Origin: CAZAGT01 sp964484515
Lineage (GTDB): Bacteria > Desulfobacterota > DSM-4660 > Desulfatiglandales > HGW-15
Direction of reading: 5' to 3'
Length of the DNA: 9,985 bases
Assembly: GCA_964484515.1 (NCBI GenBank)
Contig: CAZAGT010000181.1
Span: 1-9,985 of the forward strand
The position numbers and the translations under genes are program-made. Numbering within the stretch: position 1 is the first letter of the stretch; every line of letters starts with the position of its first letter. A model generated the notes under the pieces. It did no database searches, was not told the DNA's origin, and saw only the letters and a list, made by a program, of their open reading frames with translations. Below, piece by piece: positions 1-6,044 of the stretch.

Positions 1-98
1 TGGACCTTGCACTCAATTCCTCGTTTTTGAAAAGAGACCCCCATGACCGGACGGAGCGTATGCTCTAACGCGTTTCAAGAATCTAAAATGTTACAATC

Positions 99-128
99 AT
101 CATAGTATGATCATCTTGAGATGATCAA
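99..128 (-). promoter_or_regulatory. Possible leftward promoter overlapped by palindromes
   Basis: Read on the minus strand there is a -35-like TTGATC (plus 123-128), an 18-base spacer and a -10-like TATGAT (plus 99-104; five of six match the sigma-70 consensus). A perfect palindrome with 9-base arms (TGATCATCT / AGATGATCA, 108-127) covers most of the spacer and -35 and also contains the DUF3786 stop codon. A second perfect one (ATCATA-G-TATGAT, 99-111) covers the -10. This would suit a repressor-controlled promoter for a gene left of the window. A good ribosome-binding site (GAGG, plus 19-22) stands 6 bases before a GTG at 12-10 on that strand. Alternatively the longer palindrome is an RNA hairpin at the end of the DUF3786 transcript, although no T-run follows it. 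Confidence 0.35.
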
Positions 129-760
129 GGAATTAGCCTGCCCCTTAGCAGCGCATCCGAGACTAGGTTGACCAGCCCCCAAATCCCGTCGGCAGGCAGA
201 TGTTGTTCCACCGTGCGATCAAAGAGGATCGAAAGATGGGGTCCGAATTCCTGGTCGCCTTCCCAAAACAGGTAGTAGAGCGGGACCTTGGGCAGGGCTG
301 GGAGTTTGTAAGCAGCATCGGCCATCTCCTGGGCCTTGCCGCCCAACGAGGCGGCGTTTTCCCTAAACCCCTTGATATCGTGGCCGTAGCGTTTGATCAA
401 AGACCCTACCTTAAGCTCGTGTGGCCCTTGGAAGAAATGCGCGGTCTTCAGCTCAGCCGTGCTGACCAGCTTACCATCAGGGGAGGCGGGACCAGCATTG
501 AGCAAAAAGACGAGGGAGATGAGTTCTAGGAGCGGGTAGCTGAAGGCCTCCCAGCGGCCTCCTTTCCAATATCGCAAGCATCGATCCTCTAGGTCCACCA
601 AGAGACCCTCGTTCAGGAATTGTATAATGAGACCTTTGGGATGGGGCTCGGCCAAGGCGTTACGCTGCAACGTGTCGCCCTTCCCGTCAATCAGTCTATC
701 CCAGTAGTGGGCCGGGACTTTGACTAAATCGGCCGGAGCAAGTTGAGGTTGTGATGTCAT
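125..760 (-). CDS. DUF3786 domain protein
   Basis: A 211-residue soluble protein with no signal peptide or membrane segment. I recognise the DUF3786 pattern: the C-terminal block PLYYLFWEGDQEF (about residues 160-172) followed by SILFDRTVEQHLPADGIW (177-194), with an N-terminal part carrying LIIQFLNEGLLVDLEDR (about 45-61). The family is found mainly in anaerobic bacteria and archaea and has no established biochemical function. Only one cysteine (C61) is present, so it is unlikely to bind an iron-sulfur cluster alone. The ATG at 760 has GAGGAG (771-776) 10 bases upstream, a reasonable start. The gene lies on the same strand and downstream of the dehydratase-like pair, after a gap of about 300 bases, so co-transcription is possible but not shown. 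An accessory or assembly role for those metalloproteins is an inference from position only. Confidence 0.8.
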   Translation of the reverse strand: MTSQPQLAPADLVKVPAHYWDRLIDGKGDTLQRNALAEPHPKGLIIQFLNEGLLVDLEDRCLRYWKGGRWEAFSYPLLELISLVFLLNAGPASPDGKLVSTAELKTAHFFQGPHELKVGSLIKRYGHDIKGFRENAASLGGKAQEMADAAYKLPALPKVPLYYLFWEGDQEFGPHLSILFDRTVEQHLPADGIWGLVNLVSDALLRGRLIP

Positions 761-819
761 CCTTACATTGACTCCTCACAAAAATTTACAGCTTTGTCTT
801 TCTTATCCGTGGTCCCCGA

Positions 820-1014
820 GTGGGAGGCCTGTAATCTCTTTTCTTCGATTCCGGGGCTCCCGAGCTGGTCTTTTCTATGACTTATCTGCGGGGGAGTTCT
901 GCCCCCTCCGACATTCTCCACCTTCGGCGGAGCTGCGGCTTCCCCCACAGATAAGCCATGAAAAGACGGCGCCCTCCCGCCAGTTACTCCGAAAAGAAAT
1001 CGCAGTCCTCCCAC
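820..1014. repeat. Large imperfect inverted repeat (palindromic intergenic element)
   Basis: The gap between the DUF3786 gene and the BcrB-like gene holds a nearly 200-base imperfect palindrome. The inner arms are 868-894 and 942-967. They share GTCTTTTC, CTTATCTG and a run of five G, with one bulged base and two mismatches, about 24 of 27 positions pairing. The outer arms are about 820-843 and 991-1014. They share GTGGGAGG and TCTTTTC, about 20 of 24 positions. The segments between inner and outer arms pair poorly. The 47-base centre (895-941) contains CCCCC at 902-906, which could pair with the GGGGG at 890-894 in place of the distal CCCCC at 942-946, so two exclusive folds are possible. 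Short reading frames across it show no recognisable protein features. It could be a MITE or other repeated palindromic element, or a structured leader or attenuator before DUF3786. No target-site duplication was seen. Confidence 0.7.
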
Positions 1015-1057
1015 CCCGGAGGTTGTATGCTACTTTTCGCACTTAAGGAGACGCTTT

Positions 1058-2359
1058 CTAGTTCTCCAGGGCATCAAAGAAGGCCTCCAGGTGTGTTTTG
1101 GCATGTTCTTCCGAGTGTAATCGGTGGTCGCTCATGTCCGATTCGATAAGCACTGTTTTGACTCCTAGAGTGTCGGCCAGGCGCCGTTTAAGTTCGTACT
1201 GACCAATGGAGTATGGTTTGCAGCTGCGATCGCAATGAAGCAGCACGCCATCGATCCGATACGCCTTGATTAAACGCTCCATGAGGGCCAGACGGTGTTC
1301 GAGGTTGTGGTTCAAAAAGATCGGGCCATAGGCCAAGGCCAGGGATTCCACGGGGCGCTTTTCATCTAGATGATGGATGGTTTCGGCCCAGGCGTGGCTA
1401 TACGTCGCAGCCACAAAGGCGTAACCACGCTCAGCAAACATCTTCGGCCATTCCCTGAGGGTATGCCAAATCGCGATATTATCCCATAGGAGTCTTTTCC
1501 TTTCAGGTTTGACGGCTCCGATCCCTTGAGACACACGCTCCTCGAGTTCATGAAGCAATTGACGGTAGTAGTTCAGGGCGACCGGCAGCCCCCGTAGGGT
1601 AACCACGGGGGCCATGTGGACGAAGGCCTCAAACGTGGTCATGGGTGCGGGCCGGTGTTTCATGGTATCCAGAATTCTTCCCCATATGAGCGCGGTCTCC
1701 TTGGCCACCGCAACGATTTCCCGGTACCTCGACAACGAAAAGGGTCGACCGGCAACACGCTCTAGGATGGGTACGATCTCATCGACCTGTTCGTTTGCAT
1801 AGGCGATCTCGTTATCAGACATGCCGTCAAAGCAATAGGGAAGATCGAATAGGACTAAAGGGACTTTCCAGTGGTGTGAGAGCGTCTTGAACCAATGGAG
1901 GACCGTTTGGCAGATATTGTTGGCACAGAAGAGGACATCCGGTTTGGGCAGCCGGCCGACAGGGGTCTTGCTCGATAGCATATGTCCTAGATCGATCCGT
2001 GCATAGGAGCACAGGTCGGGGCTAAATCCTTCCCTTTCTGCGTGAGTGCATAGCTCAGGGCCCATCCTGCGGGCACCGCAAAGGGCGCCGTGGTTCTCAG
2101 GATAGATCGTGTAAAAGTCAAAGGCACGGAGAAGTTCCACGGGTGCGCCGCTGGTCACCCATGCGATCGGTTTTACGCCGGAAACAAATCGGCAGAGGTA
2201 GTAATGGCGCGACATGATTTGTTTCAGTCTTCGGGAAGACCGCAGAGGCGGAAACGCAAAGGAGTCCCGGGCCTTCCGTCTATGTAGTCTCTGTTTATCT
2301 TGAAACCACATCAGGGCCGGAGCACCCACGTCTTTCATGAAGCGGTAGGTAGGTCTCAT
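1058..2359 (-). CDS. 2-hydroxyacyl-CoA dehydratase / benzoyl-CoA reductase-like subunit (BcrB/HgdA type)
   Basis: A 433-residue cytoplasmic protein of the 2-hydroxyacyl-CoA dehydratase superfamily, whose members use an active-site [4Fe-4S] cluster, injected with a low-potential electron, to dehydrate 2-hydroxyacyl-CoAs or reduce aromatic acyl-CoAs. Family signatures are the YPENHGALCGARR block (residues 86-98), DLCSYARIDLG (115-125), VLFCANNIC (142-150), LLWDNIAIWHTLR (290-302) and LLHCDRSC near the end (373-380). Candidate cluster cysteines are C117, C145 or C150, and C376 or C380. Length agrees with BcrB/BadE (about 430-440). Its ATG overlaps the stop of the upstream gene in ATGA, so translation is probably coupled; no separate strong ribosome-binding site is seen. 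The substrate cannot be read from sequence: benzoyl-CoA, a hydroxyacyl-CoA or something else are all open. No activator ATPase is encoded nearby. Confidence 0.85.
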   Translation of the reverse strand: MRPTYRFMKDVGAPALMWFQDKQRLHRRKARDSFAFPPLRSSRRLKQIMSRHYYLCRFVSGVKPIAWVTSGAPVELLRAFDFYTIYPENHGALCGARRMGPELCTHAEREGFSPDLCSYARIDLGHMLSSKTPVGRLPKPDVLFCANNICQTVLHWFKTLSHHWKVPLVLFDLPYCFDGMSDNEIAYANEQVDEIVPILERVAGRPFSLSRYREIVAVAKETALIWGRILDTMKHRPAPMTTFEAFVHMAPVVTLRGLPVALNYYRQLLHELEERVSQGIGAVKPERKRLLWDNIAIWHTLREWPKMFAERGYAFVAATYSHAWAETIHHLDEKRPVESLALAYGPIFLNHNLEHRLALMERLIKAYRIDGVLLHCDRSCKPYSIGQYELKRRLADTLGVKTVLIESDMSDHRLHSEEHAKTHLEAFFDALEN

Positions 2360-3486
2360 TGAATGCCCACGCTCTCGATAAACGCCTCGACCCGCGTGCT
2401 CAACTGGGCCGGAAACTGTTGGCTGATCTCGGACTCCAGGACCAGACAGGGCAACCCCCTTTGCTGTAATTCCGTCAGCAGGACGGGGACATCAAACCAC
2501 TCATTCTCACAATATTTCAGGATATAAAAAATGACGCCCTGTGCGTCAGTCGCCTGCGCCAACCTGAGGAGATAATCCCTTCTGCTTGCAGCCGAAGCGG
2601 CCTTGGTGCTGCACGGCGGCAGACCGAAGTACGTGTCCGTTAGTTGCTCAAAGGGGTCTTTCAGGTCTTGCGAGGGTTCGGCCGTGAGAAGTCGTCGGCT
2701 GCCGTTGATAAAATCGTCGTGGGACACGTGAATCTTCCGTTCGTCAAGGAGATCAAGGATCCCTGCCGGGTTTGGCAAAATCCCACTCAGGATGATCGTG
2801 GGCCGCTTCGGCCCCCCACCTCCCCGCCGCTCGGTCAAAAAGTCCTCCAGTTCGAGGATATAATCATCGGGAAAGAGATACTCACCACGACGAATCATAC
2901 GATAGAACTCCACGTTATTGGCATGGAGTTCCCCCGTGGCACGAAGGTCATATAGATCACGGATCAATTTGGCGATCTGTCGGCCTTGCTCGACCCTTGC
3001 CTGAAGCTCGTCGAGCCTCAGCGTCCCGAATTGCCCCTCCAAAGCTGCTACCAGAGATTTCAATTGGGCCAGATAGTAGGTGCGAGAAGAGGGTCGACGT
3101 GGTTCCCTGGGATGATAAAGAAAATAACTCGGTTTATCGCTCGAAAGGAGGTGGCTGATCAACGAGGCCACATTCTGAAGAGCGTCACAGGTATGCGGGA
3201 AAAGGTATCCGTCCAGGATCTCTCCCTGGCCCTGTAGAACCAGCTCGAGACCGTGTTTGACGATGGAACAGGTGTTGGAAGGAAGGTGAGCGTGACACGC
3301 TGAGATCTTCAATGGTGGATCCCAGATCTCCGCGGGGAGTACATTCAGGGCCCAAAGGATCTCCTTGGGGTACTGGGCCGGAAAGACGCCAATGAGACCA
3401 CGCCCCTTCCCTTCTTTCTGTTCTACCAGGTATTCCTTGCGTGTCATGATCGGATCGGGATTCATTTTCGAGGTGGAACTATCCAT
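2356..3486 (-). CDS. 2-hydroxyacyl-CoA dehydratase / benzoyl-CoA reductase-like subunit (BcrC/HgdB type)
   Basis: The smaller partner of the same heterodimer, first in the operon. Signatures are GVFPAQYPKEILWALNVLPAEIW (equivalent to the usual YxPEELIxAAGxLPV block), then SNTCSIVKHGLEL, LFPHTCDALQN and a C-terminal YILKYCENEW. Cysteines in the TCS, TCD and KYC motifs are the likely [4Fe-4S] ligands. The frame is open to an ATG at 3510 (384 residues). I prefer the ATG at 3486 (376 residues) because AGAGAGG (plus 3496-3502) lies 9 bases upstream of it, while 3510 has no ribosome-binding site and adds a charged tail outside the domain. Length and the C-then-B gene order match benzoyl-CoA reductase operons. 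Short inverted repeats around 3487-3507 could fold the ribosome-binding site into a hairpin. Catalysis would need an external ATP-dependent activator or another electron donor, not visible here. Confidence 0.85.
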   Translation of the reverse strand: MDSSTSKMNPDPIMTRKEYLVEQKEGKGRGLIGVFPAQYPKEILWALNVLPAEIWDPPLKISACHAHLPSNTCSIVKHGLELVLQGQGEILDGYLFPHTCDALQNVASLISHLLSSDKPSYFLYHPREPRRPSSRTYYLAQLKSLVAALEGQFGTLRLDELQARVEQGRQIAKLIRDLYDLRATGELHANNVEFYRMIRRGEYLFPDDYILELEDFLTERRGGGGPKRPTIILSGILPNPAGILDLLDERKIHVSHDDFINGSRRLLTAEPSQDLKDPFEQLTDTYFGLPPCSTKAASAASRRDYLLRLAQATDAQGVIFYILKYCENEWFDVPVLLTELQQRGLPCLVLESEISQQFPAQLSTRVEAFIESVGIQ

Positions 3487-3625
3487 CTCAGGCGACCTCT
3501 CTGAGAGCATTCAGAAGTCGGATGACACTCAATCACTCGCCTTCGCCAGGATGCCCCGCGCGGGAGCGCGAGGTGCTTCACTTGTCTTGCCGTGATTATT
3601 GCCATGCTAGGAGAAATTGTAAAGG
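3487..3625. promoter_or_regulatory. Divergent intergenic region
   Basis: About 140 bases separate the leftward dehydratase-like operon from the rightward GGDEF gene and must hold the promoters of both if they are transcribed independently. I see no convincing -35/-10 pair on either strand. A weak candidate on the plus strand is TTGTCT with TGCTAG 17 bases later, just before 3611. A 10-base palindrome CCCGCGCGGG lies at 3555-3564 in an otherwise mixed-composition stretch. Divergent arrangement allows shared regulation, but no known operator is recognisable. Confidence 0.35.
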
Positions 3626-5245
3626 GTGGATCGAGTTCGAATGGGTTCCGGCATGAATGTTGCGTACTTAGCCAGGAGCACGTTTTGTCTTCGCTTCCTC
3701 AAAATTCCAATCCGTCCAAGTCTCGAAAGGCGATTTCGCAGGGTGAGCGAAAAGATTCTCCTCCTTAGTGATAAGCGAGAAGACCTTGAGCTTCTCCATC
3801 GGACATTCAAGTCCAACGGATACTCTATTTCCTTGGGGTCGCTTCAGGCAGATACAGAGGAGCAAATCCTGAGGGATGGTTTTTCACTTGTGCTTGCCGA
3901 TTATGATCTTATCGGCAATCAGGTGGAACGCTTCTTCGAATTTCAAAAAAACCACTCAACGGCAAGCGTCATTTTCTATGGCACGGAAAGCGATCCCGCG
4001 CGCATCGCCCTCATCCTGCACAACGGCATATACGCGTTCATTCCACGTCTCAACCTCCCCGAGCGTATCTACGATGCCGTGGTGGGCGGTCTGGAGAATC
4101 GGAAGGCCTTTATCAAGATTCTCGATATGATGGGTCAGTTAGAGGATCTGAATGAAAGCCTCGAGAGGGAAAGGGACGCTCTCAAAGGAAAGAACCAGGA
4201 ATTGAACGTCATCAATCGTGTGAGCCAGGAGGTGGCGTATGACCTCAATTGGGAGAGGATACTCCCCCGTATTGTTGGAACAGGACTGAGGGAATTTTTC
4301 GATTACCACCTCTTCGGGCTCTTTTACCGTGTCGGCCCCCACTGGAATCTGGCCCTCCACGTTCCCTCAGATGAAGAGCTTGCCGCAGATGCCGAATCCC
4401 TCAAAGAGAGCCTACTCTCTCGGATTTCAAGTGAGTTGGGCCTCAAGGCATCACCCAATCGGGTGGGGTTCTCCCTGATGGCTTCGCGCCATGAGGGGGC
4501 ATCGGAGACTTCGCCCTCTTTATCCTGTTTGACGACATACCCCCTCAATTTGGCCGGTAAGCGATTGGGGGCTCTGATTATGCTGCCCAAAAGCGGCGGC
4601 GGCCACACGGATGAAAACGGGCGGCATGCCATCGGTACGTTGGCGAATATTCTCGCCCTCTCTTTGAAAAATGCCCAAGAATACCATCGCGTGAAGGAGA
4701 TGGCCGTCACGGACAGCCTAACGGGGGTTTATAACCGTAAGGGTTTTGGAGATTTTATGAAACGGGAGTTTCACCGCGCCAAACGATATCATAAGTCTCT
4801 GGCTCTCATCATGTTGGACGTGGACAACTTCAAAGCTATCAACGACTCGTTCGGGCATCTTGCCGGTGATTACGTGCTTCGTGATCTGGCCACGTGTCTC
4901 AAACAATCCATCAGAGGCTCGGATATCGTAGCCCGATACGGTGGCGATGAGTTTACTGTCCTATTACCCGAGACAAACGCGGAGGAAGCAGATGTCTTCA
5001 TGAAAAGGATGCTTCATAGAGTCGGCCGACATAAGTTTCGCTGGGGAAGCAAGCTGCTAAGTGTTAGCGTCAGCTACGGCATTTCCGATACTGATGAACT
5101 TCGCGCCGATACCAATGTCTCCGCCTTTCTCCAGCGTGCGGACTCCAGACTCTATCAGGCAAAGCGGACGCTGAAATCCTCTAATTCGGGGCGAGAGGTC
5201 TCTCATCGCCCGGAAACAAGTATCTCCGTAGCCCCTGCATCATAA
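3626..5245 (+). CDS. Diguanylate cyclase with receiver-like, GAF and GGDEF domains
   Basis: A 539-residue soluble protein that should make cyclic di-GMP from two GTP. Regions in order: a receiver-like domain (about 42-160), coiled coil (about 165-205), GAF-like sensor (about 205-350) and GGDEF (about 360-515). The GGDEF domain looks active: DSLTGVYNR at 363-371, metal-binding DVDNFK at 398-403, and an intact GGDEF at 439-443. RGSD (430-433), five residues before it, is the standard product-inhibition I-site. The receiver keeps a possible phospho-acceptor D92 in LVLAD, but the usual KP near its end is replaced (FIPRLNLPE), so it may be a pseudo-receiver. The start is uncertain. GTG 3626 has AGGAG 12 bases upstream, ATG 3641 is also possible, and GTG 3743 would begin exactly at the receiver (VSEKILLLS). 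A serine-rich tail ends the protein. No cognate kinase is seen. Confidence 0.9.
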   Translation: MDRVRMGSGMNVAYLARSTFCLRFLKIPIRPSLERRFRRVSEKILLLSDKREDLELLHRTFKSNGYSISLGSLQADTEEQILRDGFSLVLADYDLIGNQVERFFEFQKNHSTASVIFYGTESDPARIALILHNGIYAFIPRLNLPERIYDAVVGGLENRKAFIKILDMMGQLEDLNESLERERDALKGKNQELNVINRVSQEVAYDLNWERILPRIVGTGLREFFDYHLFGLFYRVGPHWNLALHVPSDEELAADAESLKESLLSRISSELGLKASPNRVGFSLMASRHEGASETSPSLSCLTTYPLNLAGKRLGALIMLPKSGGGHTDENGRHAIGTLANILALSLKNAQEYHRVKEMAVTDSLTGVYNRKGFGDFMKREFHRAKRYHKSLALIMLDVDNFKAINDSFGHLAGDYVLRDLATCLKQSIRGSDIVARYGGDEFTVLLPETNAEEADVFMKRMLHRVGRHKFRWGSKLLSVSVSYGISDTDELRADTNVSAFLQRADSRLYQAKRTLKSSNSGREVSHRPETSISVAPAS

Positions 5246-5421
5246 CCTCCGCTCTCAGAAACACTTCCCTGAGATCCTAGGAATGACTTCGCGGCTAGCC
5301 ACCGAATGCGAAGCGATCATGAGGTTGACTCCTTTACTCCTTCCCTTCGCCGGTTCGTTTGTCTAATGTAACGACCACGTCCGGAGGAAGGCCAAAAGGC
5401 CAGAGAGAAAGGAGATCCCCC
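5246..5421 (+). other. Intergenic spacer with hairpin after the GGDEF gene
   Basis: No gene is apparent. A hairpin is possible at 5287-5313 (CTTCGC / GCGAAG, with an inner palindrome GGCTAGCC at 5293-5300), but it has no following T-run, so it is not a clear intrinsic terminator. A TTGACT at 5325-5330 resembles a -35 box but lacks a properly spaced -10. The spacer ends with a strong ribosome-binding site, AAAGGAGAT (5408-5416), serving the GTG at 5422. Confidence 0.35.
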
Positions 5422-5931
5422 GTGACAGGTCTGCAATGCTCAAAACGAGGCATCCTGAGTCTTATGCTCCCAGCACTAATCATGCTTCTGTTGCTGGCGT
5501 TCAACTCCTACGGCGTTGATAGGCGGATACCGAAAGAGGAGCAGGTCGCATTCGGAGGGAGCATTGTCACCAGAGAGGGGAAGGCTATTGAGGTCGTTGA
5601 GTTCCTTTCTCCGCTCAAAGACAATTACATCGAGGGCGAACATCTCGGTCGTAGACTTCGTATCAAGGCAAGCGAGGTGATAGAGATTATGCTCCTGGAT
5701 GAGGGTTGCGGCTACGGCTATTACTTCCATGGTCCGCAGTGGAAAGGCAGAATGCGCATCACGTGCCGTTCGGCAGAAGAACTGGAGATATCGAGCGCTG
5801 ACTTCTGTGCCTATAATCTGCAGGACGGGGAATTCCAGTTCAAGGTCTGGAACGACTCCTTGGGGAAGAACGAAACAAGGCGGATCATGACGACACGGAT
5901 TGAAAAGATCACCATCGTGCGTGGCAAATAG
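5422..5931 (+). CDS. Small secreted protein of unknown function
   Basis: I do not recognise the family. The frame is open upstream to 5359, but the GTG at 5422 is preceded by AAAGGAGAT with a 5-base spacer and gives a protein starting directly with a signal peptide, so I take it as the start (169 residues). Residues 1-31 show a KR pair followed by a hydrophobic stretch rich in L, M and I, with likely cleavage after about SYG. There is no lipobox cysteine at the end of the hydrophobic stretch. The mature part appears beta-rich and may contain two related halves, each ending in a short stretch of alternating hydrophobic residues (IKASEVIEIMLL at 81-92; MTTRIEKITIVRG at 156-168). Mature cysteines are C96, C115 and C129. 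It follows the diguanylate cyclase on the same strand by 176 bases and is closed by a strong terminator. Periplasmic location is inferred. Confidence 0.75.
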   Translation: MTGLQCSKRGILSLMLPALIMLLLLAFNSYGVDRRIPKEEQVAFGGSIVTREGKAIEVVEFLSPLKDNYIEGEHLGRRLRIKASEVIEIMLLDEGCGYGYYFHGPQWKGRMRITCRSAEELEISSADFCAYNLQDGEFQFKVWNDSLGKNETRRIMTTRIEKITIVRGK

Positions 5932-5938
5932 AACCAAT

Positions 5939-5973
5939 AAAAGAACCCGCACCTCTTGGCACGGGTTCTTTTT
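5939..5973. terminator. Bidirectional intrinsic terminator
   Basis: A perfect 11-base stem, AAAAGAACCCG (5939-5949) with CGGGTTCTTTT (5962-5972), encloses a 12-base loop in which CC and GG can pair further. The T-run on the right serves the plus-strand secreted-protein gene, whose stop is 8 bases upstream. The A-run on the left gives U's when read from the minus strand, so the same hairpin can stop transcription of the molybdenum-enzyme operon ending at 6045. A weaker stem at 6009-6036 (GGGTTTCC / GGAGACCC) and a short palindrome at 5979-5990 lie between it and 6045. Confidence 0.9.
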
Positions 5974-6044
5974 AAAGACGGGAGATCCCGCCGTTCAAAC
6001 AAATTGGAGGGTTTCCCGCCCGATCGCAGGAGACCCTCATCGGT

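Noticed and set aside
1..44. Possible minus-strand gene start (ATG at 44) running off the left edge
   Set aside because: No ribosome-binding site before that ATG and only 14 codons in the window. A GTG at 12 has a better ribosome-binding site but leaves four codons, so no CDS can be supported.
768..1046. A 92-codon plus-strand frame, and an 83-codon minus-strand frame at 763-1014, in the intergenic region
   Set aside because: Both run through the inverted repeat, have no convincing ribosome-binding site, and give low-complexity sequence rich in Pro, Arg and Ser with no known features.
1058..3486. Calling the pair a true benzoyl-CoA reductase (bcrBC)
   Set aside because: The superfamily also contains hydroxyacyl-CoA dehydratases with the same cluster motifs. 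Without the ATPase subunits or other aromatic-degradation genes, a substrate-specific name is not justified.
5979..6036. Extra short hairpins between the main terminator and the FAD-subunit stop
   Set aside because: Stems are short, one needs a G-T pair, and no T-run follows in the minus direction; the hairpin at 5939-5973 already explains termination.
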